64,000 nt of DNA from Streptomyces endophytica. Its GTDB lineage: Bacteria; Actinomycetota; Actinomycetes; Streptomycetales; Streptomycetaceae. Of the stretch, positions 27,399-37,557 are shown in pieces. The notes below the pieces were generated by a model. It did no database searches and had not been told where the DNA came from. It saw only the letters and a list, made by a program, of their open reading frames with translations. Position numbers and translations under genes: made by a program. The DNA lies in assembly GCF_026153355.1 (NCBI RefSeq), contig NZ_CP110636.1, positions 3,162,001 to 3,226,000 of the forward strand. Reading direction: 5' to 3'. Numbering within the stretch: the stretch's first letter is position 1; every line of letters begins with the position of its first letter.

Positions 27399-27686
27399 TC
27401 AGCCGTAGACGAGGCGGCGCAGCTGGCGGGCGGAGAGATCGGGCGGGGCCACGGCGCGGTGCGGCATCTCGTGGCGGATCCGTTCGAAGATCTCCTCGTT
27501 GCGCAGCCCGTGGGACTGCAGCTCCCGATGGCGCCGGCGGACGAACTCCTCCGTCGTCTCGTCGAAGTACGCCAGCACGTCCAGCACCACCCGGGCGGCC
27601 TCACCGCGCTGCAGCGGTGTGCTGCGCACCAGGTGTTCCACCAGGTCGTCATGTGGCGCATCAGCGCGGTTCCGGCGTTCGAGCAC
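27399..27686 (-). CDS. small conserved hypothetical protein near glmS
   Basis: The C-terminal ~95 residues (VLERRNRADAPHDDLVEHL to LSARQLRRLVYG) form an all-helical, charged domain that I recognise as a conserved actinobacterial hypothetical adjacent to glmS. The GTG at 27686 is the simplest start, but it has no good ribosome binding site. A plausible earlier start is a TTG at 27721 in another frame (MRILAAPR), reachable if one base was lost near 27695; this would fit the error pattern seen elsewhere. Function unknown. Confidence 0.65.
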   Translation of the reverse strand: MLERRNRADAPHDDLVEHLVRSTPLQRGEAARVVLDVLAYFDETTEEFVRRRHRELQSHGLRNEEIFERIRHEMPHRAVAPPDLSARQLRRLVYG

Positions 27687-27868
27687 CCGTCGATACTGCG
27701 GGGCGCCGCCAAGATTCGCAAGAAATCTGCCCGATATCGGGCACGTCCCCGATTTGGGTGCGGGAAAGTGGTCTACACCTTGACCCCGTTCCAGGCTCGC
27801 GGTACGCATGGTCACCGCTCGGTCGCTCCATGCCATGACATGCCCGACGCTCGCCGAAGGGACCGTCG

Positions 27869-29459
27869 ATGAGACGACGCAGACTGCTGGGTCCGCTGCT
27901 GGCCGTGGCCGCGGCGCTGGGAACCGCCGCCGCCCCGCCCCCGCCGCACGGGCCGCCGCCCCCACCGTCCCCCTCGACCGGGTCGTACCCGCCCCGGCGT
28001 CCGTGCACGAGGGCGGCACCCCGTACACGATCGGCGCCGGCACCCGCATCCGCGTGCCCGGCGGCTCCGGCGACGTGCGGCGGATCGCCGGCTATCTGGC
28101 GGGCCTGCTGCGCCCCTCCACCGGCTACGCCCTGCCGGTCACCACCAAGGACGGCGACGGCATCGTGCTGCGGCTCGGCGGCCGGGGCACCGCGGAGCTG
28201 GGCGCCGAGGGCTACCGGCTGCGCGCCGACGGCCACGGCGTGACGATCGGCGCCCGCCGGCCCGCCGGCCTCTTCCACGGCATCCAGACCCTCCGCCAGC
28301 TGCTGCCCCCGGCCGCCGGCGAACACCGCGAGCAGGCCGGGCCCTGGAGGATCGCCGGCGGCACCGTCACCGACACCCCGCGCTACGGCTACCGCGGCGC
28401 GATGCTCGACGTGTCCCGGCACTTCTTCACCGTCGACCAGGTGAAGCGCTACGTCGACCAGCTGGCGATGTACAAGATCAACAAGCTGCATCTGCACCTG
28501 TCCGACGACCAGGGCTGGCGGATCGCCATCCGCTCCTGGCCGCGGCTGGCGACCTACGGCGGCTCCACCCAGGTGGGCGGCGGCAAGGGCGGCTACTACA
28601 GCCAGGACGACTACCGCGAGATCGTCCGCTACGCCGCCGACCGCTACCTCACCGTCGTCCCCGAGATCGACATGCCGGGCCACACCAACGCCGCGCTGGC
28701 CTCGTACGCCGACCTCAACTGCAACGGCGTCGCGCCGCCCCTCTACACCGGCACCCACGTCGGCTTCAGCTCGCTGTGCGTCCCGAAGAAGGTGACCTAC
28801 GACTTCGTCGACGACGTGGTCCGCGAGCTCGCCCGGCTCACCCCGGGCCCGTACCTCCACATCGGCGGCGACGAGGCGCACTCCACCAGCCACGCGGACT
28901 ACGTCACCTTCATGGACAAGGTGCAGCCGGTGGTCGCCAAGTACGGCAAGACCGTGATCGGCTGGCACCAGCTGACCGGCGCGCACCCGGCGAAGGGCGC
29001 CCTCGCCCAGTACTGGGGCTACGACGCCACCGGCGCGGCGGAGCGCCAGCAGGTCGCCGACGCGGCCCGGAACGGCACCGGGCTGATCCTCTCGCCCGCC
29101 GACCGCGCCTACCTCGACATGAAGTACGACAAGGACACCCCGCTGGGCCTGTCCTGGGCCGGCTACGTGGGCGTCCGGCGGGCGTACGACTGGGACCCGG
29201 GCAGCTACCTCCAGGGCGCGCCCGGCGAGGCGATCCGGGGCGTCGAGGCGCCGCTGTGGTCCGAGACCCTCTCGACGTCCGCGCACATCGAGTACATGGC
29301 CTTCCCGCGGCTGCCCGGCATCGCGGAGCTCGGCTGGTCCCCGCGGACACCCACGACTGGGCCTCCTACCGCGAGCGGCTGGCCGCCCAGGGTCCCCGCT
29401 GGGACGCGCTGGGCATCCATTACTACCGCTCACCGGAAGTCCCCTGGCCGACGGCGTGA
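27869..29459 (+). CDS. secreted beta-N-acetylhexosaminidase (GH20; two apparent frameshifts)
   Basis: The ATG at 27869 (GAAGGGA ribosome binding site) encodes a signal peptide (MRRRRLLGPLLAVAAALGTA). The mature sequence continues one frame away from about 27930-27960, and a second break near 29338-29345 leads into THDWASYRERLAAQGP and the true end at 29459. One added base at each break gives 530 residues, normal for Streptomyces GH20. Core motifs are KLHLHLSDDQGWRI, EIDMPGHTNAAL and HIGGDEAHS with the catalytic Asp-Glu pair. It releases GlcNAc from chitobiose, complementing GH18 and GlmS. Confidence 0.92.
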
Positions 29460-29590
29460 CGGCGTGACGGCATGCGCGCTTCGCCTCCGCCCGGTGCGCG
29501 CCACGGCGTAACGGTGCGCCGCACGACGTGAGGCGCCCGCGGCACGCGTCACAGCGTTCACGGCGCGTGCCACGGCGCCCGCCACACGTG

Positions 29591-29639
29591 CCACGACGTG
29601 GTGAGCCCCGGAATTCCACCGGAGCCCACCACGTTGTGG
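29591..29639. terminator. bidirectional hairpin between hexosaminidase and acyl-CoA dehydrogenase
   Basis: 16-base arms CCACGACGTGGTGAGC (29591-29606) and GCCCACCACGTTGTGG (29624-29639) pair with two wobble or mismatch positions. The surrounding 29460-29742 stretch otherwise holds only short direct repeats (GACGGCGT; GAAGGCC units near 29690-29730). Confidence 0.65.
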
Positions 29640-29742
29640 CCCCACAGGGGGCGCTCGTACCCCCTACGGGATCTGTTCGGCCGCACCCTAAGGGCTCCGA
29701 AGGCCTTGAAGGCCCCGAAGGCCCGAAGTCCCCGCGACGGTC

Positions 29743-30897
29743 CTAGAACCCCAGCTCCCGTGCGATCAGCATCCGCTGCACCTCGCTGGTGCCCTCGCCG
29801 ATCTCCAGGATCTTGGCGTCCCGCCACATCCGGGCCACCGGGTACTCGTTCATGAAGCCGTACCCGCCGTGGATCTGGGTGGCCTCGCGCGCGTTGTCCA
29901 CCGCGATCTCGGAGGAGTACAGCTTCGCGAGCGCCGCCTCCTTCTTGAACGGTTCGCCGTGCACCAGCCGGGAGGCGGCGTCCCGCCACGCCAGCCGGGC
30001 GGTGTGCGCCCGCATCTCCATGTCGGCGAGCTTGAACTGGATCGCCTGGTTGGCGCCGATCGGCTTCCCGAAGGCGTGACGTTCCTTCGCGTACGTCACC
30101 GACTCGTCCACACAGCCCTGCGCCAGGCCGGTGGCCAGCGCCGCGATGGCGATCCGGCCCTCGTCGAGGATCCGCAGGAACTGGGCGTAGCCGCGGCCCT
30201 CCGCACCGAGCAGGTTGCCGACCGGCACCCGGACGTCCGCGAACGACAGCTCGCGGGTGTCCGAGGCGTTCCAGCCGACCTTGGAGTACGGGGCGGCGAC
30301 CGTGAAGCCGGGGGTGCCGGACGGCACGATGATCGAGGAGATCTCCGGGGAGCCGTCGGCCTTGCGGCCGGTGACCGCGGTGACCGTCACCAGGCCGGTG
30401 ATGTCCGTACCGGAGTTGGTGATGAAGCACTTGCTGCCGTTGATCACCCACTCGTCGCCGTCCCGCACCGCGGTCGTGCGGGTCGCGCCGGCGTCCGAGC
30501 CGCCGTCCGGCTCGGTCAGGCCGAACGCGCCGAGCATCTCGCCGCTGCACAGCTTGGGCAGCCACTCGCGCTTCTGCTCCTCCGTGCCGAAGCGGTACAG
30601 CGGCATGGCGCCCAGCGAGACGCCCGCCTCCAGGGTGATCGCCACCGAGGAGTCGACCCGGGCGAGCTCCTCCAGGGCGATGCCGAGGGCGAGGTAGTCG
30701 CCGCCCATCCCGCCGTACTCCTCGGGGAACGGCAGGCCGAACAGGCCCATCCGGCCCATCTCCTGCACGATCTCGTACGGGAACGCATGCTGCTCGTAGT
30801 ACTCGCCGATCTTCGGGGCGACGACGTCATGCGCGAACGCCTCGACCGTACGCCGGAGTTCCTCCAGCTCTTCGGGCAGACGGTGGTCCAGGGACAT
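29743..30897 (-). CDS. acyl-CoA dehydrogenase, isovaleryl-/short-chain type
   Basis: The 384-residue flavoenzyme starts at the ATG at 30897 with AAGGAG 6 bases upstream. FAD/substrate signatures are GAFGLTEPDGGSDAGATRT and, at the C-terminus, IHGGYGFMNEYPVARMWRD and EIGEGTSEVQRMLIARELG; the Glu of EGTSEVQ lies in the region of the catalytic base. It starts 2 bases after the HMG-CoA lyase stop, in the same operon as MCC subunits, so it likely oxidises isovaleryl-CoA to 3-methylcrotonyl-CoA in leucine degradation. Confidence 0.9.
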   Translation of the reverse strand: MSLDHRLPEELEELRRTVEAFAHDVVAPKIGEYYEQHAFPYEIVQEMGRMGLFGLPFPEEYGGMGGDYLALGIALEELARVDSSVAITLEAGVSLGAMPLYRFGTEEQKREWLPKLCSGEMLGAFGLTEPDGGSDAGATRTTAVRDGDEWVINGSKCFITNSGTDITGLVTVTAVTGRKADGSPEISSIIVPSGTPGFTVAAPYSKVGWNASDTRELSFADVRVPVGNLLGAEGRGYAQFLRILDEGRIAIAALATGLAQGCVDESVTYAKERHAFGKPIGANQAIQFKLADMEMRAHTARLAWRDAASRLVHGEPFKKEAALAKLYSSEIAVDNAREATQIHGGYGFMNEYPVARMWRDAKILEIGEGTSEVQRMLIARELGF

Positions 30898-30899
30898 GG

Positions 30900-31838
30900 T
30901 CACTCCTTGTGGGAGAGGGCACGCAGGGTGCGCGAGGGGCTCGGGCGGCCCAGGACACCGTCCATCCACACGCTCGTGGCGGTGAGCCGGTCGAGATCGA
31001 CACCGGTCTCGATGCCGAGGCCGTGCAGCATCCACACGAGGTCCTCGGTGGCGAGGTTGCCGGTGGCGCTCTTGGCGTACGGGCAGCCGCGAGGCCGCCC
31101 GCCGACGCGTCGACGGTGGTGACGCCGTGCTGCAGCGCGGCGAGGGTGTTGGCGAGGGCCTGCCCGTAGGTGTCGTGGAAGTGCACGCCCAGCTTCGAGG
31201 TGGGCACGCCCGCCTCGTTGAGGGCGGCGAGGAGGTGCTGGACGTGGCCGGGGGTGGCCACGCCGATGGTGTCGCCCAGGCTCAGCTCGTCGCAGCCCAT
31301 GTCGACCAGCGCCCGGCACACCCGGACCGTCTGCGCGACCGGCACCGGCCCTCCCAGGGGTCGCCGAAGCACATCGACAGATAGCCGCGGACGTGCACCC
31401 CGGCCTCCTTGGCGCGGGCGACGACCGGGGCGAACATCAGCAGTGCCTCGTCGACCGTGCGGTTGAGGTTGGCCTTGGCGAACGATTCGGTGGCGCTGCC
31501 GATCACCGCGATCCGGCGCGCGCCCAGTGCCAGCGCCCGGTCCAGGCCGCGGTCGTTGGGCACCAGGACGGGCAGCCGGTGCGGGTCGAGGTCGCCCAGC
31601 AGCGGGAACAGCCGCTCGGCGTCGGCGAGTTGGGGCACCCACTTGGGGTGCACGAAGCTGGTCGCCTCCACGACCGGCAGTCCCCGTCGACGAGCCGGTG
31701 GACGAACTCGGCCTTGATCTCCGTGGGCACGACGGCCTGCTCGTTCTGCAGGCCGTCGCGCGCGCCGACCTCATGGATGCGCACGCGGGCGGGCAGGCCC
31801 TCCGCGGCGACCTCCATCGGCAGTCCGGCGACGGTCAT
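30900..31838 (-). CDS. hydroxymethylglutaryl-CoA lyase (three apparent frameshifts)
   Basis: The ATG at 31838 overlaps the biotin-subunit stop (ATGA). The HMGL sequence is spread over three frames: [17 protein letters not shown], then [18 protein letters not shown] and [19 protein letters not shown], then [18 protein letters not shown] and [15 protein letters not shown], then [18 protein letters not shown]. Breaks lie near 31678-31685, 31347-31355 and 31088-31095. One base at each gives 313 residues, the normal size, and restores the signature Cys in GGLGGCPYA. The enzyme splits HMG-CoA into acetoacetate and acetyl-CoA, the last step of leucine catabolism. Confidence 0.9.
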
Positions 31839-33824
31839 GACGCCACCTCCCCGTCGGCGCCGACGGCGCCGTCTGCGCCGTCCATGGGCGCGATCACGGC
31901 CAGCACCTGGTCCATGGCGACCGTCGAGCCGACCGTCACGTCCAGTTCGGTCACCGTCCCGGCGTGCGGGGCGGAGATCACGTGTTCCATCTTCATCGCC
32001 TCCACCACCAGCAGGCCCTGGCCCGCGGTGACCTCGTCGCCGACCGCGACCTTGACGACCGTGACGGTGCCCGGCATCGGGGCGGCCAGGGTGTCCGCGC
32101 CGTGCGCCCCGGCGGCCCCGCGCAGCGCGGCCGCCACCGGGTCGTGATCGGCGACCTGCCAGGCGTCGCCGTCCCTGCCGAGCCAGTCGCCGCTGCGGTG
32201 GAAGGTGTGCACGATGCCGTCGACGGTGATCCGGACGCGGTCCGGTGCGACCTCGGCGGTGTCCTCCGGGCCGCCGGGCCGGACCTCGCGGGCCACCGGG
32301 TCGTGGCCCGGCACCCGCAGCCAGTGGCGCACCGGCGCGGGCTCGCCGCCGAGCCGGAAGCCGCTGGGGGCGGCGAACGGGTCGCGCCAGCCGGCCTCGT
32401 CCACCGCCGGTGCGAGGGCGGCCTGCCGCACCGCCGCGGCCGCCGCGTACACCTCGTCCGGGACGCCCGCCTCGATCAGGCCGGCCGCCTCCCGCTCCAC
32501 CAGCCCGGTGTCCAGCTCGCCGGCGACCACGTCGGGGTGGGCCAGCAGCCGCCGCAGGAAGCCGGCGTTGGTCGTCACGCCGAGGGTGACGGTGTCGGCC
32601 AGCGCGGCCCGCAGCCGGCGCAGCGCGCTCGCCCGGTCCGGGCCGTACGCGATGACCTTGGCGAGCATCGGGTCGTACCGGCTGCCGACCTCGCCGCCCT
32701 CGGTGAGGCCGGAGTCGGTGCGGGTTCCGTCGCCCTGCACCTCGTGCAGCGAGAGGACCGTGCCGCCGGTCGGCAGGAAGTCGCGGGACGGGTCCTCGGC
32801 GCAGAGCCGGGCCTCGACCGCGTGCCCGGTGAGCGTGATGTCGTCCTGGGCGTAGGGGAGGTGCTCGCCGGCGGCGATCCGCAGCTGCCACTCCACCAGG
32901 TCCAGGCCGGTGACGAGCTCGGTGACCGGATGTTCCACCTGGAGGCGGGTGTTCATCTCCATGAAGTAGTAGGCCGAGGGGTCCTTGCCCGGGACGATGA
33001 ACTCGACGGTGCCGGCGCCGCGGTAGCCGCAGGAGCGGGCCGCCTGCACGGCCGCCTCGCCCATCGCGGCGCGGGTCGCCTCGTCGAGCAGGACCGAGGG
33101 GCCTCTTCGATGATCTTCTGGTGGCGCCGCTGGAGGGAGCACTCGCGCTCGCCGAGGTGGAGGACGGTGCCGTGGCCGTCCGCCAGGACCTGGATCTCGA
33201 TGTGCCGGGGCCGGTCGATCCAGCGCTCGACGAGGAGGGTGTCGTCGCCGAAGGAGGAGCGGGCCTCGCGCCGGGCGGCGGCGATCTCCTCGGCCAGCAG
33301 TGCCTCCTCGCGCACCAGCCGCATGCCCTTGCCGCCGCCGCCCGCGGACGGCTTGAGCAGGACGGGCATGCCGATCTCCCGTGCGGCGGCGGCGAGTTGG
33401 GCGTCGTCCAGGCCGCTGCCGGAGGAGCCGGGACGACCGGGACGCCGGCCGTGCGGACCGTCTCCTTGGCGCGGATCTTGTCGCCCATCAGCTCGATGGC
33501 GTCGGCCGGCGGGCCGAGGAAGACCAGGCCCGCCTCGGCGCAGGCCCGGGCGAAGGCGGCGTTCTCGGCGAGGAAGCCGTAGCCGGGGTGGACCGCCTGG
33601 GCGCCGGTGCGGGCGGCCGCGTCCAGCAGCCGCTCGACGGACAGATAGCTCTCGGCGGCCGGGGCCGGGCCGATCCGTACGGCCGTGTCGGCCTCGCGGA
33701 CGTGCCGGGCTCCGGCGTCCGCGTCGCTGAAGACGGCGATGGAGCGGATGCCGAGCGTGCGGAGCGTGCGGATGACGCGGACCGCGATCTCGCCGCGGTT
33801 GGCGATCAGGACGCTGTCGAACAT
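31835..33824 (-). CDS. biotin carboxylase/BCCP subunit of methylcrotonyl-CoA-type carboxylase (two apparent frameshifts)
   Basis: It begins [20 protein letters not shown] at 33824 (AGAGGA 12 bases upstream; an in-frame ATG at 33836 is the alternative). Biotin carboxylase (~1-445) has the ATP loop [41 protein letters not shown] and [13 protein letters not shown]. The C-terminal biotinyl domain ends with [11 protein letters not shown] (biotinyl Lys). Breaks are at 33427-33432 and 33095-33102; one base each gives 663 residues. The position between HMG-CoA lyase and the beta subunit argues for 3-methylcrotonyl-CoA as substrate rather than acetyl- or propionyl-CoA. Confidence 0.92.
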
Positions 33825-33841
33825 GGTCGTGGGCATTCCTC

Positions 33842-35488
33842 TCACATCCGGAAGACGCCGAACTGCGGCTCGCCCAGGGGGGCGTTGGCGCAGGCGGTCA
33901 GGGCGAGGCCGAGGACCTGCCGGGTTTCGAGCGGGTCGATGACGCCGTCGTCCCACAGCCGGGCGGTGGCGTAGTAGGCGTTGCCCTGGGTCTCGTACTG
34001 CGCGCGGACGGGGGCCTTGAAGGCGTCCTCCTCCTCGGCGCTCCACTCCTCGCCGCGGGCCTCCATCTGGTCGCGCTTGACCGTGGCGAGGACCGAGGCG
34101 GCCTGCTCGCCGCCCATCACGGAGATCTTGGCGTTGGGCCACATCCACAGGAAGCGGGGGGAGTAGGCCCGGCCGCACATGGAGTAGTTGCCGGCGCCGT
34201 ACGAGCCGCCGATGACGACCGTGAGCTTGGGGACCCGGGTGCAGGCCACGGCCGTGACCATCTTCGCGCCGTGTTTGGCGATGCCGCCCGCTTCGTAGTC
34301 CCGGCCGACCATGAAGCCGGAGATGTTCTGGAGGAACACCAGGGGGATGCCGCGCTGGTCGCACAGCTCGATGAAGTGGGCGCCCTTCTGGGCGGATTCG
34401 GAGAACAGGATGCCGTTGTTGGCGACGATGCCGACCGGGTGGCCGTGCAGGTGGGCGAAGCCGGTGACCAGCGTCGTGCCGTACTCGGCCTTGAACTCGG
34501 CGAACCGGGAGCCGTCCACGATCCGCGCGATCACCTCGCGCACGTCGTAGGGCGTCCGGGAGTCCACCGGCACCGCGCCGTACAGCCCGGCCGGGTCGAC
34601 CGCGGGCTCCTCGACGGGCCGCACGGTCCAGGGCAGCGAGGGCCGCTCGCCGAGCGTCGAGACGATGGTGCGGACGATGCGCAGCGCGTGCGCGTCGTCC
34701 TCGGCGAGGTGGTCGGTGACGCCGGAGGTGCGGGAGTGGACCTCGCCGCCGCCCAGTTCCTCGGCGGTGACGACCTCGCCGGTGGCGGCCTTCACCAGCG
34801 GCGGGCCGCCCAGGAAGATCGTGCCCTGGTTGCGGACGATCACGGCCTCGTCGCTCATGGCGGGGACGTACGCGCCGCCGGCCGTGCACGATCCGAGGAC
34901 GGCCGCGATCTGCGGGATCCCGGCGCCGGACATCCGCGCCTGGTTGTAGAAGATCCGCCCGAAGTGCTCGCGGTCGGGGAACACCTCGTCCTGCATCGGC
35001 AGGAAGGCGCCGCCGGAGTCGACCAGGTAGACGCACGGCAGGTGGTTGTCGAGGGCCACCTCCTGGGCGCGCAGGTGCTTCTTGACCGTCATCGGGTAGT
35101 ACGTGCCGCCCTTGACCGTGGCGTCGTTGGCGACGATCACCACCTCGCGGCCGGAGACCCGCCCGATGCCGGCGATCACCCCGGCGGCCGGCGCGGCCCC
35201 GTCGTACATCCCCTCCGCGGCCAGCGGCGCCAGCTCCAGGAACGGCGAGCCGGCGTCCAGCAGGGCGTCGACCCGGTCGCGGGGCAGCAGCTTGCCGCGG
35301 GCGGTGTGCCGCGCCCGGGCCTTCTCGCCGCCGCCGAGGCGGGCCGCCGCGAGCCGTTCGCGCAGTTCGGCGGCGAGCTCGCGGTGCGCGGCCTCGTTGG
35401 CCCGCCAGGAGTCGGAGGCCGGATCGTCCCTCGGACTCCGGCCGAGGGACGCCCCGTCGCCTCCCAGCACCGGTGCCTGCTCCATCAC
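33842..35488 (-). CDS. carboxyltransferase (beta) subunit of methylcrotonyl-CoA-type carboxylase
   Basis: The intact 548-residue carboxyltransferase has an N-terminal half with [39 protein letters not shown] and [16 protein letters not shown], and a C-terminal half with [49 protein letters not shown] and [19 protein letters not shown]. These are typical of MCC beta (LiuB/AccD1). GTG at 35488 or the adjacent ATG at 35485 starts it, with AAGGGGG 6-9 bases upstream. It is first in a four-gene minus-strand operon (beta, alpha, HMG-CoA lyase, dehydrogenase) and divergent from a TetR gene. Confidence 0.95.
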   Translation of the reverse strand: MMEQAPVLGGDGASLGRSPRDDPASDSWRANEAAHRELAAELRERLAAARLGGGEKARARHTARGKLLPRDRVDALLDAGSPFLELAPLAAEGMYDGAAPAAGVIAGIGRVSGREVVIVANDATVKGGTYYPMTVKKHLRAQEVALDNHLPCVYLVDSGGAFLPMQDEVFPDREHFGRIFYNQARMSGAGIPQIAAVLGSCTAGGAYVPAMSDEAVIVRNQGTIFLGGPPLVKAATGEVVTAEELGGGEVHSRTSGVTDHLAEDDAHALRIVRTIVSTLGERPSLPWTVRPVEEPAVDPAGLYGAVPVDSRTPYDVREVIARIVDGSRFAEFKAEYGTTLVTGFAHLHGHPVGIVANNGILFSESAQKGAHFIELCDQRGIPLVFLQNISGFMVGRDYEAGGIAKHGAKMVTAVACTRVPKLTVVIGGSYGAGNYSMCGRAYSPRFLWMWPNAKISVMGGEQAASVLATVKRDQMEARGEEWSAEEEDAFKAPVRAQYETQGNAYYATARLWDDGVIDPLETRQVLGLALTACANAPLGEPQFGVFRM

Positions 35489-35550
35489 TACGAGCCCCCT
35501 TGCTCGGTCGTCCGCCCGGCCGCCGCGGTGCGCGGCCGCCGGGCATCCGG

Positions 35551-35596
35551 GTTAATGGGCGTTAACGTCGTTTCCTTCAGGTTAACGACCACTAAC
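35551..35596. promoter_or_regulatory. paired TetR-type operators between mcc operon and tetR
   Basis: GTTAATGGGCGTTAAC (35551-35566) has the form GTTAA-N6-TTAAC. GTTAACGACCACTAAC (35581-35596) is the same element on the other strand with one mismatch in the outer arms. Extended to 18 bp, the two copies match at 16 positions in inverted orientation. From memory, GTTAA-N6-TTAAC is the box of the TetR regulator AccR of S. avermitilis, which controls short-chain acyl-CoA genes. They sit between the divergent carboxylase operon and tetR. Confidence 0.75.
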
Positions 35597-35611
35597 CCGG
35601 CTGTCTACAAT
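35582..35611 (+). promoter_or_regulatory. tetR promoter, leaderless
   Basis: TTAACG (35582-35587) and TACAAT (35606-35611) are separated by 18 bases, and the ATG of tetR begins 7 bases after the -10. There is no ribosome binding site, so the message is probably leaderless. The second operator copy covers the -35, which implies autorepression. Confidence 0.65.
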
Positions 35612-35618
35612 CGACGGC

Positions 35619-36259
35619 ATGAGTAATGCGCAGGCCCCCGCCCCGACCAGCCGCCGCGAGCAGATCCTGAAGGAGGCCGCCCGGCTCTTCGCCGAGCGCG
35701 GGTTCCACGGCGTCGGTGTGGACGAGATAGGGGCGGCCGTGGGCATCTCCGGCCCGGGCTCTACCGCCACTTCGCCGGCAAGGACGCGATGCTCGCCGAG
35801 CTGCTGGTGGGGATCAGCGAGCGGCTCCTCGCGGGCGGGCGGATGCGGGTCGCGGAGGGCGGCGAGGACCCCCGGGCGGTGCTGCACGCCCTGATCGACG
35901 GCCACATCGACTTCGCGCTGGACGACCGCCCGCTGATCACCGTGCACGACCGCGAGCTGGACCGGCTGCGCGAGGCCGACCGCAAGCGGGTGCGCCAGCT
36001 GCAGCGGCAGTACGTCGAGCTGTGGGTGGAGGTCGTCCGCCGGGTCCACCCGGGCCCCTCGGAGTCCCAGGCCCGGGCCGCCGTGCACGCCGTCTTCGGC
36101 CTGCTGAACTCCACCCCCCACCTGGGCCGGCCCGGCTCCCTCCCGGGCCGCACGGAGATGGCGGAACTGCTGCACCGGCTGGCGCTGGGGGCCTTCGGGG
36201 CGGTGGCCGGGCCGGCGGAGGCGCCGGCGGCGGGGGGACCGGTGGCCGCGGGCGCATAG
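35619..36259 (+). CDS. TetR-family regulator of the acyl-CoA operon, AccR-like (apparent frameshift)
   Basis: The N-terminal helix-turn-helix is REQILKEAARLFAERGFHG and VDEIGAAVGISGP; the expected LYRHFAGKDAMLAELL continues one frame away after a break at 35751-35761. One base restores 213 residues with an all-helical ligand-binding domain (ALIDGHIDFALDDRPLITVH and onward). It is divergent from the carboxylase operon across the operator pair, so it should repress that operon and itself, probably released by an acyl-CoA intermediate. Downstream dehydrogenase and thioesterase genes lie on its strand. Confidence 0.88.
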
Positions 36260-36324
36260 TGCGCTGCCGCACACCTTGTCGTTGAGGTCTGGACAGTCCA
36301 GGTGACCGGCCGGTAGCTTTTCGC

Positions 36325-36342
36325 TGAGCAAGCGCTTAGCCA
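36325..36342. promoter_or_regulatory. candidate operator with AAGCGCTT palindrome
   Basis: TGAGCAAGCGCTTAGCCA contains the 8-bp palindrome AAGCGCTT and lies about 40 bases upstream of the acyl-CoA dehydrogenase start. Similar palindromes occur before fatty-acid genes in actinobacteria, but the binding protein is not identifiable here. Confidence 0.35.
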
Positions 36343-36379
36343 TGCGTTTGGCCGGTGACCTGGAGGAGGCGACGTAACC

Positions 36380-37537
36380 ATGCGCCGTACGGTGTTCAAC
36401 GAGGACCACGAGGCGTTCCGCGAGACCATACGCGCCTTCATCGAGGGCGAGGTCGTACCGGTCCACGACGAGTGGTTCGCGGCCGGCCAGGTCCCGCGCG
36501 AGTTCTACTACAAGCTCGCCGAGCTGGGCGTCTTCGGCATCCGCGTCCCCGAGGAGTACGGCGGCGCCGGCATCGACTCGCACAAGTTCGAGGCCGTGAT
36601 GTACGAGGAGACCGCCCGCGCCGGCGTCACCTTCGGCGGCTCCGGAGTGCACGTCCTCCTCGGCCTGCCGTACATCCAGATGCTCGCCACCGACGAGCAG
36701 AAGAAGCGCTTCCTGCCGAAGTTCGTCACCGGCGAGGAGATGTGGGCGCTGGCGATGACCGAGCCGGGCACCGGCTCCGACCTCGCCGGCATGAAGACCA
36801 CCGCCAAGCTCAGCGAGGACGGCACGCACTACGTCCTCAACGGCTCCAAGACCTTCATCACCGGCGGCGTGCACGCCGACCGCGTCATCGTCTGCGCCCG
36901 CACCGACGCGCCCACCGCCGAGGACCGCCGCCACGGCATCTCCCTCTTCGCCGTGGACACCACGTCCGAGGGCTACTCCATCGGCCGCAAGCTCGACAAG
37001 CTCGGCCTGCGCACCTCCGACACCGCCGAGCTGGCCTTCGTCGACGTCAAGGTCCCCGTCGAGGACCTGCTCGGCGAGGAGAACAAGGGCTTCTACTACC
37101 TCGGCCAGAACCTCCCCTCCGAGCGCTGGGGCATCGCCTTCGGCGCGTACGCGCAGGCCAAGGCCGCCGTCCGGTTCGCGCAGCAGTACGTCCAGGAGCG
37201 CACCGTCTTCGGCAAGACCGTCGCGTCCTTCCAGAACACCAAGTTCGAACTGGCCGCCTGCCAGGCCGAGGTGGACGCCGCCGAGGCCGTCGCCCGACCG
37301 CGCCTGGAGGCCCTCGACGCCGGCGAACTGACCCCCGCCGAGGCCGCCTCCGCCAAGCTCTTCTGCACCGAGGTCGCCCACCGCGTCATCGACCGCTGCC
37401 TCCAGCTGCACGGCGGCTACGGCTTCATGAACGAGTACCCGATCGCCCGCCTGTACGCCGACAACCGCGTCAACCGCATCTACGGCGGCACCAGCGAGGT
37501 CATGAAGTCCATCATCGCCAAGTCCATGGGCCTGTAA
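36380..37537 (+). CDS. acyl-CoA dehydrogenase
   Basis: The intact 385-residue enzyme starts at 36380 with a GGAGGAGG ribosome binding site. Motifs are FGIRVPEEYGGAGIDSHKF, ALAMTEPGTGSDLAGMKTT, LNGSKTFITGGVHADRVIV, LQLHGGYGFMNEYPIARLY and IYGGTSEVMKSIIAKSMG. It is distinct from the isovaleryl-type paralogue at 29743; the LNGSKTFITGG and YGGTSEVMK variants are typical of long- or medium-chain acyl-CoA dehydrogenases of Streptomyces. It lies between tetR and a TesB thioesterase on one strand, suggesting joint use in fatty acid or branched acyl breakdown. Confidence 0.92.
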   Translation: MRRTVFNEDHEAFRETIRAFIEGEVVPVHDEWFAAGQVPREFYYKLAELGVFGIRVPEEYGGAGIDSHKFEAVMYEETARAGVTFGGSGVHVLLGLPYIQMLATDEQKKRFLPKFVTGEEMWALAMTEPGTGSDLAGMKTTAKLSEDGTHYVLNGSKTFITGGVHADRVIVCARTDAPTAEDRRHGISLFAVDTTSEGYSIGRKLDKLGLRTSDTAELAFVDVKVPVEDLLGEENKGFYYLGQNLPSERWGIAFGAYAQAKAAVRFAQQYVQERTVFGKTVASFQNTKFELAACQAEVDAAEAVARPRLEALDAGELTPAEAASAKLFCTEVAHRVIDRCLQLHGGYGFMNEYPIARLYADNRVNRIYGGTSEVMKSIIAKSMGL

Positions 37538-37557
37538 GGACGTTGGGGCCCACGCAC

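Noticed and set aside
31503..35546. A 1,347-codon minus-strand frame
   Set aside because: It is mostly the wrong frame of the intact carboxylase beta gene; only its pieces that match the front of the biotin subunit and HMG-CoA lyase are real, which is explained by one-base losses.
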